Positions 33,417-42,396 of a stretch of 42,490 nucleotides of DNA are shown here, piece after piece. Made by a program: the position numbers and the translations under genes. The notes under the pieces are model-generated. The model searched no databases and was not told where the DNA came from. It worked only from the letters and a program-made list of their open reading frames with translations. How positions within the stretch are numbered: the stretch's first letter is position 1; the number at the start of each line of letters is the position of its first letter. Origin of the DNA: Thermoguttaceae bacterium (GTDB lineage: Bacteria > Planctomycetota > Planctomycetia > Pirellulales > Thermoguttaceae); NCBI GenBank assembly GCA_017550965.1, contig JAFZNK010000047.1:1-42490 (forward strand), written 5' to 3'.

Positions 33417-34475
33417 TTGGATTTAAGAATATCGCCAAAAGCGCAGCCGCTGCGTCCGACGGGTCGACGAGAACGTCCCGTCGTCTTAAAAGCGGACAAA
33501 CTTGTCAAAAAATACGGTCCGAGGACCGTCGTTCAGGGGGTTAGTTTCGAAGTTCGCGAGGGCGAGATCGTCGGTCTGCTCGGCGCCAACGGCGCGGGTA
33601 AAACGACGAGCTTCCGCATGTCGTGCGGCTTGATCCCAACCGACGGAGGAACCGTCATGCTTAACGGTCTGGACGTTACCGATTGGCCCATGTACCGCCG
33701 GGCGCGCGAAGGTCGGCTCGGATATCTTCCTCAGGACAGAAGCACGTTCGGCGCGCTCACGACCGAAGAAAATCTCTACGCCGCGATGGAATATATGGGC
33801 TACTCGCGCTCCGAACAAAAGAGGCGTTGCGCGGAGGCGCTTAAACGGTTCAATTTAGAGCATATCCGCAAGACGAAAGTCGGCATGGGCGGTTCCGGAG
33901 GACTTTCCGGAGGAGAGCGGCGGCGATTGGAAATAGCGCGCGCGCTGCTTGCCGATCCTAAAATTCTGCTCCTCGACGAACCCTTCGCCAACGTCGACCC
34001 GATCACCGTCGAGGAAATGCAAAAAGTCATTCGCGAACTCGCCGACGACGGCGTCGCCGTGCTCATCACCGACCACCAGGTCGACGAAACGCTCCAAATC
34101 ACCGATCGAAGCTACATCGTCGACAAGGGCCAGATTCTGTGTTCCGGAACGCCGTACGAGGTCGTCTCCAACCAGGAGGCGGTTAAGCGATACTTCGGCG
34201 ACCGCGCGAACGTTATTCGCGAACGCATTATGAAAAGAATGAACAAGATCGACGGCGCCGCAAGCTCCGGCGTCGACGTCGTTTCGGGTCAGGACCGGGT
34301 CTCGAGTTACGCCGCAAGTCAAAACGAAAGCGCCAGAAGTTCCGCGCCCTCAAGACCGACGTTGTCGCTCAGTCGAAGAAACAACGACGAAGTCAGAAAG
34401 ACGCGTTCGCCAAGAGACGACGAACCGGAAAAGAACCGATTTGAAGGGAAAATGAAACGCCTCTTTAAACGCTAG
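33417..34475 (+). CDS. lptB: LptB-type ABC ATPase with C-terminal extension, TTG start
   Basis: 352 residues. Walker A GANGAGKT, LGYLPQDRSTFGALTTEENL, signature LSGGERRRLEIARAL, Walker B ILLLDEPFANVDP and H-loop ITDHQV are those of LptB, the motor that extracts lipopolysaccharide from the inner membrane and drives it across the Lpt bridge. The start is TTG at 33417, eight bases after GGAGG. The usual LptB ends near 240; here about 90 more residues follow, rich in Ser, Arg, Asp and Glu and probably disordered, ending in KMKRLFKR. The nearby KdsD homolog supports an LPS-type envelope. No lptA/C/F/G is in view. Confidence 0.9.
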   Translation: MDLRISPKAQPLRPTGRRERPVVLKADKLVKKYGPRTVVQGVSFEVREGEIVGLLGANGAGKTTSFRMSCGLIPTDGGTVMLNGLDVTDWPMYRRAREGRLGYLPQDRSTFGALTTEENLYAAMEYMGYSRSEQKRRCAEALKRFNLEHIRKTKVGMGGSGGLSGGERRRLEIARALLADPKILLLDEPFANVDPITVEEMQKVIRELADDGVAVLITDHQVDETLQITDRSYIVDKGQILCSGTPYEVVSNQEAVKRYFGDRANVIRERIMKRMNKIDGAASSGVDVVSGQDRVSSYAASQNESARSSAPSRPTLSLSRRNNDEVRKTRSPRDDEPEKNRFEGKMKRLFKR

Positions 34476-34513
34476 AGGACGACGCTCCGACAAAACGCCA
34501 GTCGCACGACATG

Positions 34514-34557
34514 AAAAGAGACGACCCGTCATGAAAACGAGTCGTCTCTTTTTTTAG
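34514..34557. terminator. Bidirectional terminator between convergent genes
   Basis: AAAAGAGACGAC (34514-34525) pairs with GTCGTCTCTTTT (34541-34552), loop 15, followed by a T run to 34555. On the minus strand the same stem ends in TTTT. It serves both lptB and the convergent oxidoreductase. A smaller hairpin, GACGAAC/GTTCGTC, lies at 34565-34583. Confidence 0.88.
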
Positions 34558-34610
34558 CCATGCCCGACGAACCGAAAGTTCGTCAGGCGTTTAAAAGGCG
34601 AACGTAAAGA

Positions 34611-36134
34611 TCAGAGGGTTTCGTCGATGAAGGACCAGTCGATCTTTTCGTAACCGTTCTGATATTCCGGACGAACGAGTTCGGCGACGCCGGGGGTCTT
34701 GAGTTCGGCCAGGTTGGTGACTTCGAGTTTCTTCGCGTCCCACTTGATCGTTTCGCCGCGTTCTCCGGCTTTCGGAGCGGCCCAGACGGCGAGGTTGCCG
34801 AGGAGGATCGTTTCGGTGAGCGGGCCGGCGAAGTTCGGGAAGTTGGACCAGCAAAGTTCCGGCTTGTTCTCTTTGATCGCGGTAACCCATTCGAGCTTGT
34901 TACGAGCGTCGAAGTTGCCGGAGTGTTCGTCTTCAGGAGCCTTACGCCATTCGACGCCGTCGATTTCCTTAATGGCGTCGCCGCCTTCGGCGCGAAGCTG
35001 ATAGCTGTTGGCATAGTCGTCCGGGCTATACGCGCAACCCTTGGAGCCGATGATGATGGCGCCGGAGTCGGTCGGATTTTGGATGCCGTACTTTTCGAAG
35101 ATCTTGGAATCCGGTTTGGTCTTGGCGTCGAACCAGGTGACTTCGATCGCGTCGCGCCAATCGACAGCCGGGAATTGGAACCAGATCTTGGAGGAAGCCG
35201 GGAACGAATCGAAATCGTGTCCGGAGGATTCCGCGACGACTTCGGTCGGGAACTTCAGGTCGCAAGCGCCGTAAGGCATGTTGGCGGTATGGCAAGCCAT
35301 GTCGCCGAGCGAACCGGAACCGAAGTCCCACCAGCCGCGCCATTGGAAGTCGTGGTAAATGCCGGGCCAGAATTCGCGTTTCTTCGCGACGCCAAGCCAG
35401 GAGTCCCAATCAATACGTTCCTGGGCCTTCTTGACTTGCGCTTCTTTTTCCTTGTAGAGTTCTTCGATTTCTTCTTCGTCGTCGGTTTCGTCGGCAAGAG
35501 AAGCCTTATACTTTTCCAACGTCATAGCGCGATCGGGACCCTGCGCCCAAATCGGACGGTTCGTCCAGATGTGAACCGCAAGAATATCGCCGATGACGCC
35601 GGCCTTGATTTGGGCGACGCAGCGACGCATGGCGTCAAGCGTGGAGCCCTGGTTGCCCATCTGCGTGCAGACGCCGAATTTCTTGGCCAGATAGCCGAGA
35701 TAACGGGCTTCGCCGATCGTGCGCGTCAGCGGCTTCTGCGTGTAAGCGTGTTTGCCGGCTTTGATCGCGGTCGCGGTGATGATCGTGTGCATGTGGTCGG
35801 GAGTGCTGACGGTAACCGCGTCGATTTTGTCCATCATTTCGGCGAACAGCTCGCGATAGTCCGTGTAGAGCTTCGGATCGTTGGCGGCGAAATTCTTCGC
35901 CTGGCCTTCGAGCGTGTTGCGGTCGGTGTCGCACAGCGCGACGACTTTGCCGTAGAGACCGGCTTGTTGAATGTCGCTAGAGCCTTTGCCGCCTACGCCG
36001 ATACCGGCGATCGCGAGGCCTTCGAGCGCGGAAGCGCGAGCGACTTTAGCGGTGGAACCGGCGGCGCAAAGGAAACCGGCGCCGGCGATGGTCGACGTCT
36101 TGAGGAAATCACGTCGGGAAGTTTGGAAACTCAT
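34611..36134 (-). CDS. Tat-exported Gfo/Idh/MocA oxidoreductase
   Basis: 507 residues. A twin-arginine signal (SRRDFLKTSTIAGAGFLCAAG, residues 6-26) sends the folded enzyme across the membrane. Then comes a Rossmann fold (LAIAGIGVGGKG) with STPDHMH and, in place of the usual EKP, QKPL. The C-terminal half has the family's sheet domain with aromatic-rich WRGWWDFGSGSLGDMACH. An acidic helical insert (DETDDEEEIEELYKEKEAQVKKAQ) interrupts it. Planctomycetes have dozens of such enzymes for sugar oxidation; the substrate is unknown. AGGAG lies eight bases before the ATG. Codons lean to GCC, AAG and ATC more than in neighbouring genes, as expected for high expression. Confidence 0.9.
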   Translation of the reverse strand: MSFQTSRRDFLKTSTIAGAGFLCAAGSTAKVARASALEGLAIAGIGVGGKGSSDIQQAGLYGKVVALCDTDRNTLEGQAKNFAANDPKLYTDYRELFAEMMDKIDAVTVSTPDHMHTIITATAIKAGKHAYTQKPLTRTIGEARYLGYLAKKFGVCTQMGNQGSTLDAMRRCVAQIKAGVIGDILAVHIWTNRPIWAQGPDRAMTLEKYKASLADETDDEEEIEELYKEKEAQVKKAQERIDWDSWLGVAKKREFWPGIYHDFQWRGWWDFGSGSLGDMACHTANMPYGACDLKFPTEVVAESSGHDFDSFPASSKIWFQFPAVDWRDAIEVTWFDAKTKPDSKIFEKYGIQNPTDSGAIIIGSKGCAYSPDDYANSYQLRAEGGDAIKEIDGVEWRKAPEDEHSGNFDARNKLEWVTAIKENKPELCWSNFPNFAGPLTETILLGNLAVWAAPKAGERGETIKWDAKKLEVTNLAELKTPGVAELVRPEYQNGYEKIDWSFIDETL

Positions 36135-36169
36135 TATTGACTCCTAAATTGCAATTAAGGGGGAGAATG

Positions 36170-36189
36170 CCGGAGAAGCGCTTCTCCGG
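36170..36189. promoter_or_regulatory. Perfect palindrome in the oxidoreductase leader
   Basis: CCGGAGAAGCGCTTCTCCGG is a gap-free 20-base palindrome between the TATAAT box at 36246-36251 and the start codon at 36134. It may be an operator or an mRNA hairpin. Confidence 0.5.
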
Positions 36190-36245
36190 TCAAAGCGCGA
36201 GCCAAAACGCGAAAGTGTAAACAAACGCGCGTTCGACTCGTTCTC

Positions 36246-36251
36246 ATTATA
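36246..36251 (-). promoter_or_regulatory. -10 box of the oxidoreductase gene
   Basis: TATAAT on the minus strand (complement of ATTATA). No good -35 is found at 16-18 bases (TATGAA at best). The leader would be about 105 bases. The rest of the AT-rich gap 36190-36440 shows no gene. Confidence 0.45.
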
Positions 36252-36447
36252 CTAAGTAACAGTCTTTCTTCATAGACGCAACTGTGGAAAATTTTAATTT
36301 TTTCCGGATTTTCTTCTGAGTTCCTCAATCGCCCTATCTTCTCAAATCATCCTAACTTTTTCATTATCGCTATTTTATCATTTTTCGCGACGAAATTTCA
36401 CATTAGATTCAAACGTTAAAAAATTGTTGAATTACGTCGCGAGCGCG

Positions 36448-36475
36448 TTGATTCTTTTTTTATTTCCTTTATATT
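36448..36475 (+). promoter_or_regulatory. Promoter of the GH10-like gene
   Basis: TTGATT (36448-36453), 16 bases, TATATT (36470-36475). It supports the ATG at 36574 as start, as the longer open frame would begin upstream of this promoter. Confidence 0.55.
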
Positions 36476-36573
36476 TTAGACAGCGCACGGCGCGCGACGA
36501 CTCTCCCCGAGTCGAACGGCGTCGGCGGCGAAATGGTCGTGAGGCGCGTCCGCGCGCCGCAAGAGAAAGAGCA

Positions 36574-38340
36574 ATGGGCGAATTTCATTTTTACTATCCG
36601 CGTCGAAAACTCAATTCGACGCTGGCGCGACACGCCTTCATCGCGCGTCGTCTGCGCGCGCCCGCGCTCACGGAAACGCGCGTTCAACGAGTCTCCGACA
36701 CGCGCGACATGCTCGTCTTGCGCACAAGGTCGAGCGAGCCCGGCATATTGTACGTGCCGTACGTCGACGCCCAGGGCTGTTTCTACTTCGCGTCGACCGA
36801 AACGCTTTCATGTTCCTCGCGTCCAAGACCGCTCTATCTCGAACTTGCGCGCGGCCAATTGTCCCGACTCTTCAACAGAGGCGCCGAGTGGATAACGCGC
36901 GGGTTCGTTCCCGCGGCGCCCCTTCGTTTGGCGACGCGAAGAGCGGTTCGGCGATTCGCTATTCTCTCGGCGGCGGATCGCGACGCGCCCAACTACGACG
37001 TTCGCTGCGCCGATTTCTTTAAGTCGCTGTGCAACCTAAGCCAACGAATCAACGAGCAATATCTCGCGCGCGTTCTGATGGCCAGAGAGACGAGCCGCTG
37101 GGTCACGCGATTTGGATTCTCAGCACCTTTCGGCTCTCCGTGGTCCGACTTATACGACTCTGTTTTTGAACCGAGGCGCAACGGAAGATCGCGGCCAAAA
37201 ATCGACCCCGTCTTTCAAACGATCAATCCGGATTTCTGCTGGTCGGATATCGAACGCGCCGACGGCGACTACGACTGGTTCCCGTTCGACGCGGCCATGG
37301 GCAACGCGGATATTCGCGATCTCACGACGACGATCGGGCCGCTCTTGCGCTGGGGAGAGACTCCCCCGCAATACGCCAAACGCTACGAGGAGCCAAGAGT
37401 CCGCGAACACTTCAAAAAGTACGTGGCGAAACTGCTCGAACGCGACGGCAAACGAACCAAACGCTGGATCGTCGCGACGAACGTCGAAACTCGCGTCGAG
37501 GGAATTCCGCTTGAAATTCGACTCGCGCTCGCGGCGCAGACGGTCTTTGAAATTCGTCGGCAGAATCCCAAAGCGAAAGCGTTCCTGGGCTTCGATCAAC
37601 CTTTTGGAGACTCCGTTCGACGCGGCGAACAGGACATGACGCCCCTTGAACTGGCCTTGCGCGTGGCGCGCCGCAAAGTCTTCGACGGATTCTATCTGGA
37701 AGTCAACTTCGGCCTGTCCCCCAACGCCACGTTCCCGCGCGACCCCATGGAGCTGCATCGATTCTTCGATCGCTGGAACGCGCTGGGCGTTCCGATTTGT
37801 CTGGGGCTGTCGTGCCCGAGCGCGCCCGCGCCGCAAGCCGCCGAAAGAGACGCGTCGACCGTCCTTAGCGACCAATATAAAATCTTTTCGGCAAAGCGCG
37901 GACGATTTGGATTGAGCAACGACGATTCCGACCTGCTCACCGCGACTCCCGACGAAGACGCGATCGAAGCGCAAATTTGGACCGAAGCGGCGCAACGAGA
38001 AACGATACGGCGCTTTATTATCGCCGCGCTGTCGCACAGAAACGTCGACGAAATCATCTGGACGAAATTTGCCGACGCGCCCGCGCCGGACGCGTATTTG
38101 ACCGGCGACCCTGACTCCCAGCCCAACCCCTTTATCAGAAGACGATCCCTCGTCGACGAGATCAATCTGGACGACGACGACGAACAGGGATTCGAACTTG
38201 CCGACGACAGAAACGTTCTCGTCGACTACAATCCGCGAGATCGCGACCGTTTTCCAACGTCGGGCCTATTTGACGAAAAAGCCAAACCGAAATCAACGTT
38301 GCACAAATTATCGGCGTTGAGACGCGCGTATATCGACTGA
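36574..38340 (+). CDS. GH10-like (xylanase superfamily) protein with diverged active site
   Basis: 588 residues. After about 130 residues of beta-rich sequence comes a helical part and then a barrel-type segment: INPDFCWSDIERADGDYDWFPFDAAM is the third-strand region typical of GH10-type glycosidases, followed by WIVATNVETRV and FDGFYLEVNFG. In true xylanases the acid/base Glu follows an Asn (NE) and the nucleophile sits in a TE-type motif; here the Glu residues occur as NVE and LEV, so activity is doubtful or altered. No signal peptide is seen from this start. The stop is 25 bases before the GspK gene. Planctomycete relatives are usually called endo-1,4-beta-xylanase. Confidence 0.65.
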   Translation: MGEFHFYYPRRKLNSTLARHAFIARRLRAPALTETRVQRVSDTRDMLVLRTRSSEPGILYVPYVDAQGCFYFASTETLSCSSRPRPLYLELARGQLSRLFNRGAEWITRGFVPAAPLRLATRRAVRRFAILSAADRDAPNYDVRCADFFKSLCNLSQRINEQYLARVLMARETSRWVTRFGFSAPFGSPWSDLYDSVFEPRRNGRSRPKIDPVFQTINPDFCWSDIERADGDYDWFPFDAAMGNADIRDLTTTIGPLLRWGETPPQYAKRYEEPRVREHFKKYVAKLLERDGKRTKRWIVATNVETRVEGIPLEIRLALAAQTVFEIRRQNPKAKAFLGFDQPFGDSVRRGEQDMTPLELALRVARRKVFDGFYLEVNFGLSPNATFPRDPMELHRFFDRWNALGVPICLGLSCPSAPAPQAAERDASTVLSDQYKIFSAKRGRFGLSNDDSDLLTATPDEDAIEAQIWTEAAQRETIRRFIIAALSHRNVDEIIWTKFADAPAPDAYLTGDPDSQPNPFIRRRSLVDEINLDDDDEQGFELADDRNVLVDYNPRDRDRFPTSGLFDEKAKPKSTLHKLSALRRAYID

Positions 38341-38365
38341 CGCCTCGCGCGTCGCCAAAAATCGT

Positions 38366-40807
38366 ATGACCAACTCCCTGTCGCTTACCGCTCGATTATC
38401 GCGTCGCGACGCAAGACGCGGTATTATGCTCCTGATCGTAACGCTCGTGATCGCGACGTTAACGCTCAGCGGGGCGGCGTTGTTGCTACTCATGAAGACC
38501 GAGCGCGAAGCGACCGAAACGCGCGGACTCGATTCGCTTGTCAAAGGCGTCGACCGTTCGGCGGTCGTCTTCTTAATCGGCGCGATCGAAGCGAGCCAGG
38601 AAGAACGCGAGCGGTTCGGGGGCCTGTACGACAATCCCAACTACTTCTGCGCCGCGCCGTTGCTGACGATCGACGAAGGGGGCGAAGACTCTTCGCGATT
38701 CACCGTCGTCTCCCCGGAACTGACCGATACGAAAATCGAAGGGATTCGTTACGGGCTCGTCGACGAATCGACGCGCTTAAATCTTGAAGCGGCTTTAGCT
38801 TGGGAAAACGAAACGCCCGGCGCGGGCCGCAACGCGCTCTTAAAGCTGCCCGGCATGACCCCGACCGCCGCCGACTCGATTCTCGACTGGATCGACCCCG
38901 ACGAAACCGCGCGCTCCAACGGCGCCGAAGCGGCGTATTACTCCAATAAGAAACTCCCGTACAGTCCGAGAAACGCCGTCCCCGTCTTTCTGGAAGAAAT
39001 CCTGCTGGCGCGCGGCGTCACGAGATCGCAACTGTACGGTTCCGACGAAAACTTCACCTACAACGCCGACAAAATCCAGTCGGAGGAAGAACAGTCGCTC
39101 GGCGGATCGCTTTCTTCGATCGGAGGGCTCGCGCCGCGAAACGACGCGTCGTCCGAATCGGTCCCCTGGAAAGAGCTGCTAACCGTTTTCAGCGCGGAAA
39201 AAGACGTCGATCCCTCGGGCGAAGCGCGCGTCGACCTTAACGGCGACAATTTGCAGTTCCTCTATCAGGAGCTTCAGTCGCGCGTCGGAGACGATCTTGC
39301 GAAGTTCGTCGTTCTCTATCGCCAATACGGGCCGCAAACGACCGAGGCGGCGAGTTCCGCGCCCGGCGCGCGCGGCGGAGCGCGAGGAAACGCGCAGGGC
39401 GCGCGTCGAACGTCGGGGTACGCTCAAGGCGCCGCGCGAGGAAACGCTCGCGGCGCCGCTCAAAACAACGTCGCGGCGGACGGAACGGAATTGACGCAAG
39501 GCACGCTCGCGTCCGCGCAACTCGACTACGAAACCGCCGCGACGACGACGTTAAAAACGCCGCTCGACGTCGTCGGGGCGCGCGTCGTCGTCGGAAACGT
39601 CGTCTACGACTCCCCGATTCGCGATTCGACCAACGCGCAAAATATCGAAACGCTCTTCAAGTTCCTCGATTTCTGTTCGACCAGCGCGTCCACGACGATC
39701 GTCGGGCGCGTCAATATCAACGCGGCGCCGCGCGTCGTTTTGTCGGCGATACCGGGCTTGACGACGTCCGACGTTCAAACGATCATCGACCGCCGTCCCG
39801 ACCCGACAAGAGCGCTTCCCAAAGACTTCCGACACGCCTCGTGGCTCTACGCCAAAGGGGTCGTCAACCTTGAAACGATGCGCCGACTCTACGACAAGAC
39901 GACCGCGCGCGGGGACGTCTATCGCGGCCAAATTATCGGCTTCCTCGACGGATCCGACGAAACGGCGCGCGCCGAAGTCGTCGTCGACGGCACGACGATC
40001 CCTCCGCGTCAGGTGTTCTATAAAGACTTAACGACGCTCGGCAAAGGATTTAGCCCCGCCGTACTGCTGGGAGGACTGACGTCCGGATCGTCGAATCAGA
40101 ACTATAACGCAAACGATTACAACGCGACGCGGCTTAGTACGGATCTCTTTGAGATCGAACAGCCCCGAACGTCGGGATATACGTCGAGAAACGGCGCCGA
40201 CGAACCGCCCGCCGATCCTTTCGCCGCGATCGACGCGGCCAATTCCGCGATTCCCAACGCCCAAACGCCGAGGAATTCCATGCCCGGCGCGACTCCGTTT
40301 GGCGGAGTCGACGTCGGCTGGGACGACTATGGCGGAAGCGGTTATAGCGCGAGCGCGTTTGACGCGGTCGACGCGGCGTCGAACGCCGCGACCGTCGCGA
40401 CAAATTCGGGGCGCCGCAACTCGGCTTACGAGTCGAACGTCGACTTGGGCGAATCCTCCGGCGGCGGGTCCGGAGTCGTCGCGTCGTCCGAACCGGACCA
40501 GTCGGGATCGTCGCGTCGACAAGAGCTCTTAAACACGTTGCGCGAAGGGTGGGAGCGGCGTCTGACTCGTTACAACGAGATGCGCGAAGACCTCGGCATG
40601 GAAACGTACGCAACCGCGGACGACGAGGACGACGTCGAAGAGCCGGAACCGCTGTTTCCGCGAGCGAATCCGCAGCCGATCAGTCCCGCGGCGCAATCTC
40701 GGCAAAACGACGGAAGCGACCAAAACGCCGGCGGCGCGCGACAGGGCGGACGCAATCAAAACGCGGGGGGCGCCCGACAAGGCGGCGGAGGCAGACGCGG
40801 CGGTTGA
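38366..40807 (+). CDS. gspK: Type II secretion minor pseudopilin GspK
   Basis: 813 residues, more than twice the usual ~330. A type IV pilin-like leader (RRDARRGIMLLIVTLVIATLTLSGAALLLLM) with prepilin cleavage near Gly19 is followed by the GspK marks: GLVDESTRLNLEAAL, the helix-hairpin-helix stretch LLKLPGMTPTAADSILDWIDPDE, and INAAPRVVLSAIPGLTTSDVQTIIDRRP. Between these is a Gly/Ala/Arg/Asn-rich low-complexity insert (about 328-375). The last ~250 residues are Ser/Asn/Gly-rich and end in repeats of QNAGGARQGG. GspK caps the pseudopilus tip. No other gsp gene is beside it. The start has a weak ribosome site. Confidence 0.85.
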   Translation: MTNSLSLTARLSRRDARRGIMLLIVTLVIATLTLSGAALLLLMKTEREATETRGLDSLVKGVDRSAVVFLIGAIEASQEERERFGGLYDNPNYFCAAPLLTIDEGGEDSSRFTVVSPELTDTKIEGIRYGLVDESTRLNLEAALAWENETPGAGRNALLKLPGMTPTAADSILDWIDPDETARSNGAEAAYYSNKKLPYSPRNAVPVFLEEILLARGVTRSQLYGSDENFTYNADKIQSEEEQSLGGSLSSIGGLAPRNDASSESVPWKELLTVFSAEKDVDPSGEARVDLNGDNLQFLYQELQSRVGDDLAKFVVLYRQYGPQTTEAASSAPGARGGARGNAQGARRTSGYAQGAARGNARGAAQNNVAADGTELTQGTLASAQLDYETAATTTLKTPLDVVGARVVVGNVVYDSPIRDSTNAQNIETLFKFLDFCSTSASTTIVGRVNINAAPRVVLSAIPGLTTSDVQTIIDRRPDPTRALPKDFRHASWLYAKGVVNLETMRRLYDKTTARGDVYRGQIIGFLDGSDETARAEVVVDGTTIPPRQVFYKDLTTLGKGFSPAVLLGGLTSGSSNQNYNANDYNATRLSTDLFEIEQPRTSGYTSRNGADEPPADPFAAIDAANSAIPNAQTPRNSMPGATPFGGVDVGWDDYGGSGYSASAFDAVDAASNAATVATNSGRRNSAYESNVDLGESSGGGSGVVASSEPDQSGSSRRQELLNTLREGWERRLTRYNEMREDLGMETYATADDEDDVEEPEPLFPRANPQPISPAAQSRQNDGSDQNAGGARQGGRNQNAGGARQGGGGRRGG

Positions 40808-40864
40808 CGCGACGAATAAACGCGACGTCAAAATCGCGTCGCTCTCAAAAAATAAAAAAACCCC

Positions 40865-40892
40865 TTGTCAAAAAAACGTTTTCGATTAGAAT
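40865..40892 (+). promoter_or_regulatory. tRNA-Ile promoter
   Basis: TTGTCA (40865-40870), 16 bases, TAGAAT (40887-40892); the tRNA begins 13 bases later. The same -10 and spacing as for tRNA-Val. Confidence 0.75.
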
Positions 40893-40905
40893 CCCTAACG
40901 TCGTT

Positions 40906-40980
40906 GGGCGCGTAGCTCAGTTTGGTTAGAGCGCAGCCCTGATAAGGCTGAGGTCCATGGTCCGAATCCATGTGCGCCCA
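40906..40980 (+). tRNA. tRNA-Ile(GAT)
   Basis: 75 bases. Acceptor GGGCGCG pairs with TGCGCCC, discriminator A. TAGCTCAG opens the D arm, the anticodon arm is CAGCC/CTGATAA/GGCTG with anticodon GAT, and GGTCCGAATCC is the T arm. CCA is not encoded. It stands outside an rRNA operon. Confidence 0.97.
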
Positions 40981-40984
40981 CTTA

Positions 40985-41020
40985 AAGAGTTTCGATATGT
41001 CTTTCGAAGCTCTTTTTTTT
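40985..41020 (+). terminator. Terminator after tRNA-Ile
   Basis: AAGAGTTTCGA (40985-40995) pairs with TCGAAGCTCTT (41004-41014; one T-G pair), loop of 8, followed by a run of T to 41020. It ends the tRNA transcript before the next gene. Confidence 0.85.
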
Positions 41021-41052
41021 TGGGCGATTCTTTTTTAAGCAGGACGGTTGAC

Positions 41053-42354
41053 ATGAAAAAAACGCTTGGGGTCGGTTTAATCGGGTTCGGCATGATCGGC
41101 AAAGTTCACGCGTACGGATACGCGACGCTTCCGTACTACGCGCCCGATCTTGACGCGACGGGCAAGATCGTCGCCGTCGCGACGTCGAATCCGGAATCGG
41201 CGCGTCGCGCCCAGGAAACGATCGGCTGCGCATGGTCGACCGACGATTTTCGAAAATTGATCGCGTCGCCGGAAATCGACGTCGTTCACGTGTGTTCGCC
41301 CAACGATCGGCACCTGCCCGCGCTACTCGCGGCGATTCGCGCCAACAAGCATATTTATTGCGAAAAACCGGTCGTCGCCAACGCCCAGGAAGCGAAGGTT
41401 TTGCGCGAAGAACTCGCCAAACGCGGCGACGACGGCAAGCCGCTCTATCGGGGGACGACCGCGACGGCGTTTCATATGCGCGGGTTCACGGCGATACGTC
41501 GCGCCAAAGAACTGATCGAAGCGGGAAAACTTGGGCAAATCATTCAGTATCGGCTCGGATACTATCATTCGAGCATGCTCTCGCCAACCGCTCCGTTTCG
41601 GTGGAAGCACGAAGTCGGGGGCGGCTCGATTCTCGATCTCGCGTCCCATCTTCTCGACTTAATCGACTATCTTGTCGGGCTGCCCGCGGAACTTATGGCG
41701 CAGTCGACGACGCTTTGTCCGACGCGACTTACGCGTCCGCTTCAACAGGGCGAAACGTTCGACGACGTCCCGACGCGTCCCGTCATGGCGGAAGACTCCG
41801 TTACGTTCCTCACAAGAGGCCTGGACGTCGTCGCGGGCGCAAAGACAGTCCCCAACCTCCCGACGTCGCGGGTTTTTGAACATCCGGCGAACGTCGGCGA
41901 CGAGGCGTCCGAACGCCTGCCGCTGGCCGTTGCGGATCCGTCGAACCCCGCCGCAATCACGGGCGTTATCGAAGCGACGAAACTTACGCACGGCGCGGAA
42001 GACGATCTCAAGCTCGAAATCAACGGAACGCGCGGGTCTCTGCGATTCAGCCTCATGAATTCGCACTATCTGGAATTCTTCGACGCGACCGCCGAAAGCG
42101 GCGTCAACGGCGGAAACTCCGGCTGGCTCAACGTCGCGTGCGGGGGGCGTTACGCCAAGCCCGAAAGCGAGTTCCCGTCTCCGAAATCGGCGACCGGCTG
42201 GGTTCGCGCGCACGTCGCGTCGCTGGCGACGTTCTATCGTTCGATCGCGGACGGGCGTTCTTACGGCGCGGATATCGAACAGGCGCTTCGAATTCAGGAC
42301 GCGCTCGACGTCGTCAAACGCTCGGCTGCGGCGCGACGTTGGGAAACGCTTTGA
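41053..42354 (+). CDS. Gfo/Idh/MocA family oxidoreductase, cytoplasmic
   Basis: 433 residues from the ATG at 41053 with AGGACG upstream. Rossmann motif VGLIGFGMIGKVHAYGY (7-23), VCSPNDRH, and an intact YCEKPV, so unlike the Tat-exported relative in this window it keeps the catalytic Lys motif. GGGSILDLASHLLDLIDYLVG is the usual active-site helix with the conserved His. No export signal. It probably oxidises a sugar or inositol with NAD(P); the substrate is not evident. uvrB starts 42 bases later on the same strand. Confidence 0.92.
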   Translation: MKKTLGVGLIGFGMIGKVHAYGYATLPYYAPDLDATGKIVAVATSNPESARRAQETIGCAWSTDDFRKLIASPEIDVVHVCSPNDRHLPALLAAIRANKHIYCEKPVVANAQEAKVLREELAKRGDDGKPLYRGTTATAFHMRGFTAIRRAKELIEAGKLGQIIQYRLGYYHSSMLSPTAPFRWKHEVGGGSILDLASHLLDLIDYLVGLPAELMAQSTTLCPTRLTRPLQQGETFDDVPTRPVMAEDSVTFLTRGLDVVAGAKTVPNLPTSRVFEHPANVGDEASERLPLAVADPSNPAAITGVIEATKLTHGAEDDLKLEINGTRGSLRFSLMNSHYLEFFDATAESGVNGGNSGWLNVACGGRYAKPESEFPSPKSATGWVRAHVASLATFYRSIADGRSYGADIEQALRIQDALDVVKRSAAARRWETL

Positions 42355-42396
42355 TCGGCGGAGTTTTCGGAAGAAACAAGCGTAAAAGGATTGCGA

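Noticed and set aside
36424..36573. Longer start (TTG at 36424) for the GH10-like protein
   Set aside because: It would lie upstream of a good promoter (36448-36475) and adds a hydrophobic then Arg-rich stretch unlike a signal peptide; no ribosome site.
40957..41052. Upstream start for the second Gfo/Idh/MocA gene
   Set aside because: It begins inside tRNA-Ile and crosses the tRNA terminator; the ATG at 41053 has a ribosome site and the family's usual N-terminus.
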